Assembly (NCBI GenBank): GCA_013398295.1
Contig: VZSF01007706.1
Location: 1,066,533-1,130,532, forward strand
Direction: 5' to 3'
DNA from: Chionis minor
Lineage: Eukaryota > Chordata > Aves > Charadriiformes > Chionididae
Length of the DNA: 64,000 bases
The notes under the pieces were generated by a model. That model worked only from the letters and a program-made list of their open reading frames with translations, did no database searches and was not told the origin of the DNA. Both the position numbers and the translations under genes were made by a program. This document shows positions 40,501 through 55,400 of the stretch, in pieces. How positions within the stretch are numbered: position 1 is the first letter of the stretch; each line of letters opens with the position of its first letter.

Positions 40501-43500
40501 ATTTAATCAGACAACCTTAATTTCTTAGGCACAGTAACCTAAATAAAAACTAGTATAACCAAAAAGGCCTTAGCAGCCCACAAGATACCTTCATTTAATC
40601 AGTCCGGTTCTGAAATCCAAGATGGCTGTAAAATTTCAAGATATTTTTATGCCCATTCTGATACCTCTTTATAAAGTTGTAGTTACCGCAGTTGATAGAA
40701 CAGTCAATCAGCTTATTTTAAGACCTGTGGTATATCAACACTGAAATTAATCATTTTAGTCCCTCTTCTGCTTATGATGCTGATTTTAGTAGCAATTCAT
40801 CTTTTAGATTCTCTTTGTGTCCACACCAGCTTTCATGTCATAATTTATTTCTACAATATTGACCCAGTATTAATGCTAATTTATTCAAAACATGAAAGCA
40901 AATAGGAGACACTTTGATAATGGTATCTGGTGTCCATATGGAAAGCCCGATTCTGCAGATACCAAAGGGAAAAGGATATGAAAGACAATGCCCAGTAAGG
41001 TACGCTGTAGCTAAATCCTCATCTTTTCCAATAAATAAACATTTACAGTAATGTCTGTGTTAAAAATAAAGCTACAGTCCAAAAGGAAAATAAAATCTCA
41101 GCTACATAAGTTTGTTACATTTCCTTACGTTTCTGCCAATGTAGGTGTTGGAAAGACTAAAAGATAAAAGCAGAAATGGAGAAATGGTTTGTTTTACCCC
41201 CCTTCATGCTCATTTAAACAACAAACCTTAAAAAAACCTCTTTTAGATTGAGATACCACCTATCCTATTTGTCAGCTTAATCCTGAAGCCTCTAAGGGGA
41301 ATGCTGCTTCTTATTTTCAACCTTCCACTCTCCCCTGCCACAGAAGCAGCTGCATTACAGTAAAATAGGGAAAACAATGAGGTCATCAAATCCTGTACTG
41401 TACCATCACTAACATATCATGAATAATGGTATTCATAAAGTTACTTAGATTTCTGAACTCCATTTTCAAAACTGCCTTTGTCCCCCCAGACTTACTACTG
41501 TGACTGGAAAAGTGTTACAGTGCTTCACTGAAATTGTAGTATCTTCCTTACACACCCACAGCAGCTCTGTCTGAGGGCTAACATACCATCAAGCTCTGCT
41601 CCAAAATTACACTGACCTGAAATTCTCCTGCAGTTTTCCAGCTGTAGTACTACGGGGTAAAGAATAAGGCTCCACTGACTTCTCTGGGCATTTTTAGTTT
41701 GGAGTTTTTAATTTCAAAGCATTCATACATCTAGTGAACAAGAACGCAAGCCATCTCTGGAGTAATACTGAGACTGCACGCCATCTTCAGAACTGTTCAA
41801 TGAAGCTCACTGTGACAGGGCAGGAAGACCGCGGTCAGTGGTGGGGAAAAAGGTTGGGTAGTGAGAAACTCATTCACCTACTGATGTGAACAGACCACCA
41901 GAACATTCACTGTTTTGGCACAGATCCACTTTATATTATGATCCTTGCAGACAATCAAAAGGGTCAAAGAACTGTCACAAAAAAATAATTACATCACTAG
42001 TCTTGATGCACTACACTTTCAATAATATAGTATCATTTACAGATTACTTCTCTGAGACAAGGAATAAACTGTCACAATTTTTAAAGGTTTATTTTTCTAC
42101 AATGTATTATTTAAACAAAGCCACATTTTGAAATTTGGCAAATAAGGGACTAAATATTGCTGATTTTAGTACTGATAGTGTACTGCAGGAACATGAGAAA
42201 GCATTAACAGTTGGTTTTGAATTATCAATATATCAAGAAAGGCTCAGGAGCTGCAGTTCTCCTCTTGATATCATAAACAGCCCATTCTTTAGATAATGAT
42301 GTCCAAAAATCTTGTAATGCTGGTATCAGCTAACACTGATACTTCTGTACTTAAGCAGCTCTTACCACTATGCATCCAATCAAAAATGTTCATCTGCAGC
42401 AGTAAAATTCGCTCAGAAAACTATGTTATAAAAACAGACTCCCCTGTGGTCTGCCACAACGCTCAGCGTAACTAGTCAAATTCAACAAGTAACATGCTGT
42501 GGCATTTCATAGAGCCTGCCTATAAAACAGGCATTCCTGTCTCCGATACATCTATACAGAGCCACATGGTCCAGACTCAACTGGTTCAGGGGTACCAGCT
42601 CTTTGATTTCCATACTGCAGCCCACTGTGTGCAACAGGTACCTGTAACTACCACATGTAAATCACAGAAGTGGTAGCTGCCATTTCATGAAGCGCAGCTG
42701 TAAGGTCTCTGATAAAGACTGTGCTGTACTCTCGTTGGGTTTTCCTGGGAAGCCAGAGTAGAATTAATTTATTTCAAGGTAGTCAGAAGAGGAGCACACG
42801 GGAATATGAAGCTAGACAATCTTGAAACAAGCGTCACTAATAATACTGATTTTCATTCCTGCTGTGACCCCTCCACTTCACAGAACAAAAGAGGAAATGA
42901 AAAGATGAAAATAGAAATTGAAAATGTAGATGCAACACCTCAGAATATTTCAAAATAAAGGACATGGGGCCCTTCAAATTACTTTTTCTAATATTGCTGC
43001 TGCCACTTTGAAGATGCAGTTAAACACTTTCACTGACACCAAAGCCAGTGCAAAGTCCCTGCTCAGATTAGCAAGTCACCAATTCTCATTTTCTCCTTTA
43101 CTCTATAGTCAGTTATTCCCTCAAACTGTTCTCATTCAGCTGATTATAAGGGGATGGATTGAAGGAAGATAGGAATAGGACGGATCAAGTTCTTCCTCCA
43201 GCAAATTTCTGCAGTCCGACAAATCAAATGCATCAGACCATGTTGAACTAGAATTATGCAGCAGAAGCAAATTCCTGTTTGCAGTTACTTCAACTTCATT
43301 CATCACTAGTGAAAGTGTATGAGAACAGAAGCCTTGGATTTTATTCCATTCTTTTCTCCACCTCCCTTTCCTCACTTTTCATTTGACTATTCAGAGTATT
43401 ACACACAGTAATCACACTTCAGGAAAATGTAAGTAAAGGCACAGTAAATCTCAGGTAGGTACAACTACTTCAGAACAGATTTATTGTATTTTAACTTATA

Positions 43501-46500
43501 TCAGCTTTACAGTTTTAGATGACAGACTTGCACTTTCTGCAAGGACTTTCCTGTCCCATTCAGGTAGTCTTTTAATATACATTTAAATAGATTAAGCAAC
43601 ACGCGAACACATGTAACCTTTGAAGTGTTACAATTCTGAGAGATATATGCTCTAGAAGTACAGGATAGCAATGCCTGATGTTTACAGAGATCCAGAAAGA
43701 GATAGGTTAATTTTACTTTTTCACTGTCTAAAAGTAAATGTGTTACATGTTTCTGAAATCACGATCTTAAGAAGTTTGTGTGTGGCTAAAGCTGAATTTC
43801 CCAGAGGTTCCAGCTACTCTATTAAGATTATTCACTACATGTACTTTGCCTCTCTCACAAGCCAGAGGCAGTTTAACATGCGTTTTCAACTGAAAACTAA
43901 GGATTCTATTAACTGTTATAGAAATAATTTTGGGATACAGTTATTCCAATAAGGAACTTAAAAAGTTAAACTATTTGTTACTATTCCTACTAAAGAAGTG
44001 TTTTACTACTAGTTACTAAAAAGACCACCCAGCAGAGAACTTGGAACAGCAAGCAAGAAAGGCAAAAATTTCAAATGCAGCTCTTCCAATTTCTCTCTAC
44101 TCTGCACATAATGAATACCAACATGCAATTTTTCATTTCTTTGTATCCAACGGACAGGACAGCTCTGCTCTGTGCCTTTCTGGTCTCCCCAGGATATTTT
44201 TTTTTTTTTAAATTTACCTCAGTGAACAAGGGGAAGGCAAGAGATTTGGTAATGTCTGCTATTGCTGAACCCCATGAACATAACAGCTTTTTCAGTACCT
44301 ACATGCAAAAAGCTCCTTCTAGTAAATACATTGAGTGTCCTTTCAACTTATCTCCAACTAGAATATATCTGTAATATGGGAAGCTACATTGGAAGTGCAA
44401 GCAGAAGCAGTTTAAAAAAAACAAATGCAATAGCACCCACAACTCTTCAGATGTTCCATTATGTCAGCGCAGAGAGTTAACACAACTTTGGGTCTCAAGC
44501 TAAATGCGGTAATTTAGAAATTAAACACTTGCTTGGGGATAACTAATAAGTAATCATTTGCTCTGCTGAAAGTTATTAATACAGGACAAGTGACTGATTC
44601 AGCATAAACTTCTTTCAAAATAATTTCAAGTGCAGTGACATGCAAGTCATGCCCTAATAACAACATACAGTCTAGTACATAGCAGCATGACAAAACAAAA
44701 ACGGGCAGAAAACAAAGGGAAACTTCTATCCTACCAGCAGCTGCTATTTTTAACAGAGATATAAAGACCTATAAGCTATGAAGTCTAATAAACGTAAATA
44801 CTGTTCAGGAGTATTTTAGCAAGAAGATTATTTGCTGACTTCAGTCCTAGCACTGTACTTTCTGCACAATACAAGGGACTAGACACAAGCCTCTTCCCCA
44901 CTTTAAACATTAGGATAACTTAGTGGCTTCACCAGCATTTGACAGCTGTAATGTTTTTGCTATCAGCTTCATAACAAACTTACACAGTGCTCAATTCAGA
45001 ACCAAATGCAGGAATGATTACAACATACATCAAATGCAAACTTAACGCAATCATTTAGTAATAATTGCTCCACTGACTATCTAAACCAATCCCACTTCTA
45101 AGAACACCCTTCCCCACAATATTTAGAGGCTCTCCTACCCACATCTGCATATGTTTGTTCATCTATCACTCCCTTCAGTTTATTAGAAACATGTGGATGC
45201 ACCTCACAGGATAAGCGTAACAAATTACGCTTATGTGTTTAGAAGGAGCAAGAGGCAATTTCTTTCCATCAGAAGCCTAGCAAACTACTTTAAGACATGC
45301 TTGCTATGAGAATGCCGTTTTATCTTTTACCCTCTATTGAGATAAAAGGTATATATAGTTACTTTTTTTTTTTTAAAACTAAGACACCCAAAAAAAACCC
45401 CACACAGCCATCCCCAAAAGCCTTAAGATACTCATCTGTATTACAACTGCCCAGAAGAGCACAGGTGTGTTTGGCACCCTACCCAAAGGACTCAAGACAG
45501 CTTCTGAGTCACAAGGGAACAGTCTAAATAAGACAGCAATTACAAAACAATGGTAGTTCTGTATGTTTTTTCTCTGTATACAAAGCAACAAGTTTACCAG
45601 CAGCATACTACTATTATTTGGTTTTACACACCTGAACATTTATCAGATATTACACTTTAGGTATAAGATTTCTTCATTTAATAGTAATTGTATCACAATC
45701 CCTCAGCTAAGTAGCCTTAATTATACATGAATTGCATACTAATAACCCTCTTTTAGCTATAGTAATTTGCTTCTCTGTTGCAATGATACCCAAAGTACTG
45801 GATGCTGGAGTTCTTTTTGAATTAACATAACTACAGAGAAAGTCCATCATATTTGAGCAGAAAGCTGCAGAAGTGTAGACAGATTTCTTTCTCAAAATCG
45901 GCAGACTAAGACTGTGTTAGCTCATGTTTCATATTACACAAGAGAAAATAAACTGAAAGGTCAGTTGAACAGTTACAGCATTGCCCTTTTCCAAGGTAAT
46001 CAGCAGAGCATGTAGCAAAGACGTGAACACAAGCGTGACTGGAAAGACAGTAGCTGATAAAGAGGCTTTTGCTGCCAAAAGCATATGGGACAAAATACTG
46101 CTCTCCCGCTGCCCATCCAGGAGTGTAGCACACCGCAGGTCTTACTTCAGTAACTCTGATTTATTACTTTAATTTGAAATTGTGTTCTTGTTAAACATTC
46201 AGGTTTTCATATTGCCAAAACGCACTAGAATAGTTAATACTGAACATTAATCACATTCCCAGGTAAGCTACAGGAACAATATCATTATTAATTCGTTTGT
46301 AATAAGGACACAATACAGTCAAAAATTAATTCATCTGGTTTACTAATGCATTTTTACTTTAAGTACACAAATTCTTCTTGTTATTGAGCACTACATAACT
46401 GGAAACTGTAGGGTAGGTTTTTCCCCCATATTAAAAGGAGTTTATTTTTAACTTCTTAGAAGAACATATTTATTAGTAGAACCTTCCAAAACAGTTTCTA

Positions 46501-49500
46501 CTCATCATATTAACATTTGCTTAAAACCACCTTAATCTGGAAACAACTCACTCAAATGTTTTATTTACCAGAAATACGTTTAATGAAGCTGTAACCAACA
46601 GCGTATCAATTCCCATTGATTCTACTACCAACTATTTCTAACAGACTACCTTCATATTAATAGATATCAATGTCTAGTTGGGGGAAAGAGTCAGCGACTC
46701 CCCCAGCAGTAGTATGAAGTTGGGATCAAAACACAAGCTGAAAGCAGTGGCTACACAAAAAGGCTTCAGGGAAAAAAACCCACAGAATTTCTTAAAAAGA
46801 ATTTATATGACACTTCTTTTAGTGGGCAAGTGTTATTACCACTCAAAGGCCTTCATGAACCTGGAAGTGTCAGTCAGTACCATTTCTAAAACAACTGTGT
46901 GGTGAGAACCAGCCCACACATCTCCTATGGGTTGTAAGAGCTCTGCACATAATGACATGGTAGTCTAGACTTCAGTAACTATTTAATTCAGTTTTAGCTG
47001 TTTAAATAAAGCCATTTTGAATGTTGTCAGGGTTTGGGGTTTTTTTTAGGTTGCCACAGCAGTAAACACAAGCAGCCATTTGTTTCTTTTCAAATTTGGA
47101 TTTCAGGTCTGCTGCATCAGTTTGGCTTCCGCATTCTTAGTAATGCTGCAAGTAACATTAACCAGCACAAATGACGTTCAACACGACATTAAGAAAGGCT
47201 TTTCTTTCTAAATAAACACCTCAAGTTCTGAATCAAAAGTTTTAGTTGCGTACCAAACAGGAAAAAGATTAAGTCAGAATTTACTTTGAATTTTTTCAAA
47301 TAAAACACCAGATAGCCTTTACTACCCTAGCGACCCAACCCACTTCAGATATAACATGCCTGCTGAAGCAATGAGGTAATTGGGACATACAGAAAGCCAC
47401 TTGCAACAATTCAGGGGCTGGGGGAGAAGGAGGAAGCAAAAAGCCAAAAAATTTAGAAAGGCTGGTATTGCCAGGGTTAGTTGACACCCATGGTCACCCA
47501 TGCTGCACACCCAAGTGTAACTGTAGTCTTACTCTTAAGTACTACTGGAAAAGCTTCAGAAGTCATGGAATATTAACATTTCTCTAATGTTCTCTAGGCT
47601 TTGAGAAATCCAATATGAATACACTGTCTATCAGATGGACAAAACCTCTCCATTTTTACAATTTCAGATTCATCTTGTCTGCTAAAGACTCTAGTAGATC
47701 TTTTAGAAGGTGCACGTAATGTTAAAGAAGTCTTTCATATCAAATTTTGACATAAGCTTTATTTACACAGAACCTTTTGTATAAAAAGGTAAGTATTCAC
47801 TCACTTAAGATGGATAAACAGTAAAAAGGCTAAGCAATGTAGTAACAGACTATACACTGGATAGAATTTCCCTTTTTAGCAATTTGCCACCCCCACTATG
47901 ACATCCCTATGACTATTTTGCATGGATTTTTCCCCTCTATAAAGAGGAATTTAGACAATTTACACTGGCTGACCTGCTTGAAAAGTTGTATTTTAAAGTA
48001 CCCATCTGTCTCTAAAGTAAGAAATAGAAAAAGTAGTGCACTATACTCTTGACTGAAAAAACATAAATATGTATACTATTAGTACAAATCTGGGTGTTTA
48101 CATTAGCTGTATACACACACAATACCCCTTCATTCTCCCCTTTCCCACCTGAAACACGTACAACAGAACATAAAAGTAGCATCTCTTTTACTGGAACTAA
48201 GCCTAGAATAAAACCACTACTAGCTCCAGTCCTCAGCCTGGAAAGCTGCCAAGGTAAAGCCTACAAACTGAAGCCAAGCAGGACAACAGGTTAGTCCCAG
48301 AGCTTCAGTCAGCACAGCCTCCTTATTTGAGGTCAGCTTGATACACACCAGCACAGGGGAATAACAAAGGAGGAAAACCATGAGCCAACAACTTTAGTTA
48401 TTCACAGTGTCAGGAAATTAACCTCTTCATTTATGAGCTGTGCATCAAGAATAAAGCTGGTAGACTTCTGAGGCACCATGGAAAGAAAAATATTGCTAGG
48501 TACGCAAAGAATTAACATCTGTATTTTCCTGTCACAAGGTATTCATTACATTAGGTATTTGTTATTACATCAGTGTATCCATAATCTGTAAACTGTACAT
48601 AATCCCCCCAAAAACCCCATTCTTGAACCTTTTCTTCTCCTGGAGAGCCCGACCTCACACTCAGCTTCTACAAGCTTACCCATACATTAGCATCTATAGG
48701 CTAATTTCCTATTCTTTCCCTCCTAACATGTGCAGTTCGCACACTGACAGAAGCCTTTTTCAATTGTCATTTGACTTGATACAAGATGAAGCACTTTAGT
48801 GTAAAATTTACGCAAAAATTGACAGAGGGAGTGTCAACTAGATAGAAGAAAAAACTTCTTTTCAGACCAGGGCCCCAGAGAGTGTGCAGAATCTCTGTCC
48901 CTCTAAGTTTGAGAAGAGAACAAAATCCTGAACCATCCAGTCTCAATCCAACATTGACCTGGTTCTGAACAGGAGGCTGGGACACAGATAGCATTCAGGG
49001 GTCCCCTCAAACCAGAACAGAATGGGTCAGTGAATATTTAGTAGATTACACCTACTGAAGCTAGCCAGTTCTGCTTAAGAATTAACAAAAAGCATGGCAA
49101 GATACACAAAAACAACAGTGCAGATAATGACAGAAGTACTACAAACACCACAAATGCCAAAGCGTTCTAATATATCTTAGACTACTGGCAACCACACACC
49201 TCCGCTAAGCTTGCATCGGTCTTCTTTGCGATGTGTATCCACGCACACAGATAAAGGAATTCCACTGTGCTAAAACATAAAAATGTGGATAAAAGAGCCC
49301 AGCTGCTACCTTGAAACAAGTTTTGCTATTGTGTTAGGCAATTTTTCCCTCAAATACTTTATTAGCACGTAAGTTTTTCCCATATAATTTAAAGTCAATT
49401 AAAGAAGTTACTGACATGCATAGTGAACTTTTACATTGACATTATCTGTAAAATGTTACAATTATAGTAAACATTTCCACAAGAAATTGATATACCTATT

Positions 49501-51489
49501 TCTATTTTAATTCCTTATGTGTAAGTTATATAATTGCATAGTACACACTAGACATACATGTGTGGTTATACACACAAAGTTTACATATATATAAGGTATT
49601 GTTTCAAAGCATTCTGGAAATGCAGAGCAATTTAATATCGACAAGACATTCCAGAGTTTTCATCACCAAAGTACAAAACACTTTGGGTGGCAGATTATGG
49701 ATGCAAGATTGTATTCATACTGGATATTATTCAATGCTATAGATTTTTTTTGTTCTTCTTTCTTAACCTTTTCAACCAAATATTACTGGTGCACTTTTTG
49801 AGACTTTCTTCCTGGATAAGTAATTAGAACAACAGACAATCCATATCCCCAAGTATTCTGTAATAGAGGGAGCCAACCTTAAGGACAGGAAATGCTGCCA
49901 CATCCTCTTCCTGAACTGAAGCACAGAATTACTCTTTAACAGTGGTTTATCTCTACAGGAAAGGGACCCCTTGTTTTCCATCTCGCCAAAATGAGCAGGA
50001 ACACGAAGCTGCCACATCTTGCCTCATGTACCCTTTTGCTACTGCCTGGCATACCCCCTGTCACTACTGCTGACAGCTTCTCCTTTATGCCAGCAACAGG
50101 ATTCTTGATGTAAAGTTACTTCAACACGAGTTTTACAAAACCTAGGACATTACCCTGTATTTCAGTCAAGTTTTGATAACTTTAAATCAAATACATCAGC
50201 ACTCATTCTACAAGGCTGAACTCAAAAATCCCAAATAAGCAAACCAGGGGGTTGGGCTTGGGGAGGGGGAAGTCCTTGACAAAGGACATTGGTCTCCAGG
50301 ATACGGAACTTAATCCTAAATTTTCAAGACAGCCATAATGTTCTTTGCGGCTTTTAAAGAGGCACCCATTACTATTGGGGGCAGTTACACCTAACATGTC
50401 TGTCTGTGCCATTCTCTCTGCAGACAAGTTAGCATACCTCTGCATCACCAGGGAGGGAACCAGACAGTTTGAGTCACTGCAGTGTGACAGCTAGAATTAG
50501 TTTAATGCCCACACATTAGTCTCTTATGCAGTAAAGGGCTGTAAGTATTTATCTCCCTTGTTTCAAGATCTCTTGAAGAAAGCCTGGATTCTCATAGTCC
50601 ATCATGCATTTACTCTAAGAAAAATTCTTAGTCATTCTCACATTTTTCTGAGCTGAGCATTTAGTGCTTTTCAGAATGTGCACGCTAAATGAACTATTCT
50701 ACTTCTTTTAAACGTTAAGCCACAGACCATCAGTGGGTGCACTGTTTAACAGAATTTACAGGTACCTTTGTTCAGAAAGCCCTGGTGTGCCCTCCCAATG
50801 AGTTATGTGACACAATACACTCGCATTTGGTTATGACAAAAAGCTTTCAGCGACAGACCAAAGAGACAAGATATTCTTGTAGAAAAGCCCTTCTCACTAC
50901 CCGTCCTTAAGTACAGGTCAGACATGTAAATGCAGGTCAGAACCATAGCTTCTTTCCCAAACCCAAAATATCACACAGCTGATGCAGTTAAGTTTCATGT
51001 CCCACATGGAGTCACAGGAGCAAAAGAAGCTCATTCAAGGTTACCAGCACATGAGTTACAGGTGCTGTACAGGTGAGGAAGAGAAAAATAAGTAAGTTTC
51101 AGATCCAAACTGAACATACATTCATTTTTCTTCACATGCACTGTACCTACAGCTGAATAAAAAAATTTTCAACTTGATAGATGACTTCAGAGAAATTTCT
51201 TATTATCAATTATTCCTAATTAAGTATAAACTTCCAGATTGCTCACTGAGAAAAATCCACAATAAAATCTAAGTTTTGAAGACACATCAGGATATGTAAT
51301 GAACAATATGAACAAAACCTGATCTGGACAATATTAGAGCGCTCAAAAGAGTAATTAATCCCTCTTTTGTAGCTTTAAAGAGTTGCTAAAACTGCATTAC
51401 ACTTACATAACACGAATTTAGAGGCTCCCATCTATACCACAGCTAGCATGGATTTCAACTTCCATACCTTATATGACAGCATTTCATTT

Positions 51490-51720
51490 TAAGACCCTTT
51501 AGCAGCACACAGGACCCAGTGAGCAGAGTCAGTGTCCCCACCAGTCCTCCCATTCAGCTCCTCCGCGGCACAGGCTCCCGGTGCTTCCCAGCTCTGGGGT
51601 AAGCACCAAGCAGGGGCCCACAGCCAGGACCTGACCTGCTCTTCGCCCACAGCCTTCCCTCTCCCCTTCTTCACCTCCTTTTGGAGCAGAGACAGGCTTT
51701 GAACTCCCCAAGCAAGTTCC
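51490..51720. other. Isolated GC-rich patch in intron 1
   Basis: About 230 bp of clearly GC-rich sequence within AT-rich intron, including CTCCGCGGCACAGGCTCCCG. Two overlapping minus-strand frames (51489-51749 and 51529-51711) stay open, which is expected from high GC and a lack of TA-rich stops. The peptides match nothing I recognise, and they do not resemble GBE1 exon 1. It may be an eroded mobile element, an alternative exon or a regulatory element. Confidence 0.4.
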
Positions 51721-52169
51721 TCCATATAGTTCTCAAAACAAGTGTCCATGACACAATATTACACACCTAACATTTCACATAGCTCACAGAGCAAAGATAC
51801 CAAAAAAAAAGCCATGAAAAATAAATTAAATCCATTCTGTTAAAAGTTTAAGGTAGCATGAAGGGAAAAGCTGTTCCTTAATTAACTCATCATTTAAATA
51901 TGAAGGCAAAACAGGTAAGCAGTTCCAAAAATAAGTATTTTGGCAGAGGCAGATGGCTATTAACATAAGTGGCAATGAACGAGACATGGGACAACTTTTT
52001 AGTGAAACAAACAGAATGCAGGGCCTACACTTTTTAAAACTAAGTATTGTCCCATTGCTGGTCAACTAGCTCTTTCTGGAACAAATTTCAGCATCAGGCA
52101 TCTTCCATATTTGCTTTAAGAATAAGCTTAGAGTAGTAATAGATGTTAGAGGGTTTTCATTTTGTTTTG

Positions 52170-52192
52170 GGTTGGGTTTTTTTTTGGGGGGG
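52170..52192 (+). repeat. T-run to G-run tract
   Basis: GGGTTGGG is followed by about nine T and seven G, a layout like that at 14228-14270 but with fewer G blocks. It is low-complexity sequence. Confidence 0.7.
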
Positions 52193-52467
52193 TGAAAGCA
52201 ACAGAAACTATCTCAGCTTAAGTTAATTATTAATTTCCTTTTTTGTTTGTTCTCCTAGAAACAGAAATAAAACTAGAATTAAGTTTAACTTGGACCCAGA
52301 ACACCTATGCTGAAGGCTATTCAGTGAACTTCAAAGTTTGCTGGCTGCAGGAGTCCAGAAAATCCTCACTACTTGGATGGTTCACAAAGAAATTCAGAGA
52401 AAAAACCACACAAGAGAACACAAAAACCCACTCCCCCAAAAGTCACACAATATACACAGAAACAGTG

Positions 52468-52480
52468 CCCCCCCCCCGCC
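52468..52480 (+). repeat. C homopolymer tract
   Basis: A run of ten C followed by GCC. It is simple low-complexity sequence with a risk of length error. Confidence 0.75.
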
Positions 52481-55400
52481 AAATCCGTAAGCAACGTAAC
52501 TTGAACACAGTTGAAATTCATCTCATTTCATTAACAACTTTGAAGACTGAAGAACAAATGCTGCCATAGTTTTAGCTTGCATCTGTAATCTCCATTATTT
52601 GTGATCTGTGTGGTCCCATCCCACCAGCTCCATACAAACCGACAACATCTTCTACTCCCTCACCCCTGACAGCACTCATGAAAACTTTGTTTCAGTAATA
52701 CAGTGTGCTCTGATTAATATATTTTAATAACATTGAAATATTAAGAGTTATAACAATTATACACAATCAGCAACTGGTATGATAGATTTTGCTCCAGAAA
52801 TTATAGAATATTTTGTTATGAAATGTTTCTGTTCTGAAAGTTTGCTTTACAGTACAACCCAGGTACACCATAGACATGACAGGTCACAGGAATCATGCAA
52901 AAAAATCAGTTCTAGATTACTAGCAAGTACATAGGTCTTTGATTACACTTTCCATCATTCTAAAATCTTTCTTTCTTTGTACTTAATACTTTGGAGGGAA
53001 TCTCCTCCAGTACTTTGTAAGCTAACCAAGCGCTGCACTTTGCAATAGAAAGGTTTATTATCAGCCTCAGAATCCCAAACTCCCCAAAGACTATGAAGTA
53101 CTGGCTTTCACACTTACCATATAGATTGCTCCCTGTGTAAAGAGTACACAACAAATGCTGAAAAGGAAGATTAAAAGTGGTTCTAGTGGCAGGGGAAAGA
53201 GTGAATGAGGTAACTAATATAAATAGCAAATAGAAGGTACAACACAGAATATCTGCCAAGATCTGAAAACTCACAATAAGTCTGGACATTTTACCATTTC
53301 ATAATATTTAGTGAATTCAAAATTCCTTCACAATAATCATGGTGGCTTCGTATTGTCAGAAAATTATGACTTTTTTTGTTTGGCTGTGTTTTGGTAAGGC
53401 ATAAACATTTCCCATAATATATGGCAGTCACTGGAGTAATGACATGATCATACCCAATGCAAATTGCATCACTAATAGTGCAGAAGCTATTCTTTTGACA
53501 GTTACCTTTATTTCCAGGAATTTAACAAAAAGCAGCTATGTGATTCCATCTACTGATACAAAATTTCTTATTGATATCTAGTCAGTATATCAGAACAGTA
53601 AGAATTAGTGAAGTCACACTGATATACACCTTTATTCTACCTGAAGGTTGATAGTCATCTTACATACACACCATACAATGATGTAATTATTTAAGCTCCC
53701 AGCTGACCAGTTCTCTCATCAGTTGTCACAGCAGAACACAAAGGAATGAGACAGCAAAAGCAGTACTCCACCACAAAAGTTATTGAGATTGTGTGATCTG
53801 CAATTACCATGTCACTGCAATAACCATCAAGAAAAGTAATACTACAGGTTGCAATTACAACCTGTTTGTTCCAGTCATCTTATAACCATCCTATTATTAA
53901 AAAAAGCTACCCACAAACAACTCCCACACCACATATAGACTGAAAACAAAACACTGCAGCAACATCTGACACTTTCTGAAAGAGTTGTAACCTGAGGTTT
54001 TGTCACAGCCTCTACAGGTGGTCTGCAAATCTTCGTTCCCTATTTCCCTTTCCCTCTGCTCCCAAGTATGCCCTGGCTCTCACCCCACCCACCCTTTTTG
54101 TTGGGGCAATGAAGTTTTTAAAAAGTTGCAAAATAAAGTTGATTAGACAGGAATTCAAGTTATATTACTCTGCGTGTACATGCACATGTGTTTGAAATCT
54201 TACTGGCTTCTGCCAAAATTTGCTTAGGCTCTGTTATGAAAGGTAGAAGAATCAAAAGTATATTAGAAGCTTTTGGTAATATATGCAACAGTAACCTAAC
54301 ATTTTATCCTCAACCGGTCACCATCTATGCAGGCTTCCAAGTCAATAAAACATTCGATTTAAAATCTACCATCCTACACTGCAACAGACCAGCTTATTTG
54401 CCAAGCATATATACAATTTTAAGATTGTTTAATAAAAATCTGCCATTAAATAAGGTCATATATGCACCTGTATTAGACAAGACCTGTCTTTGTAGAACTT
54501 TGTAGATTTTCAGTCTTGCTACCCAAATTAAAGAATAGGGGAAACAACAGTAAAGCCAATGAAAACCATAGCACAAAGCACACAGATCAAGAAGTATTAG
54601 AACAGAGTACAATTTTCTCAACAACTAGCAGTTCTTTAATGTGATGGGGAGAGAGGAGGAAGGATGGGAAGCAAACTTTGCACAGGCTAGCAGACACTGA
54701 GTAGTTGAGTTAGACACTTATAGCTATTTAAGCCCTCAAAGCTTCGTTTTATTTCCCCTTGCAAAGTCTATAGTGTCTCATACTGCACGAGCAGAAGCAA
54801 CTACACATTCCCCAATTCTACTTCCCACTTTATTCCATATCAAAGGGACTTCCCCTCAGTTCATCTGTCAAGACCACAATCTTCTCTTCATTTCAGTTTC
54901 CTTATGTTTTCTTTCCTAGTTTACAAGTAGATCAGTTGATGAAAGAGTATCAATAGAAACAGCAGCAGAAAGGAAAATCTTAAACCAAAGCTTCCAACCT
55001 AACAATGCATTTATTCCCAACACACATGTATAACACTAGTGCCTTCTCTGTTGTCTTCTAGATGCCTGTTTAGATCTTACTGACTATAAGATATTTATAT
55101 TACCAGATGAAAGCTTGGAGCCCACTGAATTGAGGTTTCTACAGTATCTCTTCTCTTCTGTAGGGGAAAGCAAAGCCATAGCAGGAATATCACCTTGATG
55201 AAGCGCAGTGAGACCCAGAGCAGTCTTGACTTCAACTGCTTTTCCTATTTTCTCTGATAGGGTTGTTCATGAAATCACAGTCTCGGGCAGCCTATTCTGC
55301 ATAATGCTTTAGAAAGCCAGAAAAGTCATTTAAAAGCTGCAGGGGACTGAGTACTTTCTTTGCATTGACATTTAATAATCAAAAACTTCAGCAAAACGGA

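Noticed and set aside
51489..51749. 86-codon minus-strand ORF as a candidate GBE1 exon 1
   Set aside because: It lacks the expected exon 1 end before exon 2 (a segment like DPYL..YA.D.Q.R), and its overlapping open frames are explained by GC content.
52960..53289. 109-codon minus-strand ORF
   Set aside because: It has a hydrophobic composition typical of translated AT-rich intron and no recognisable family or exon signals.
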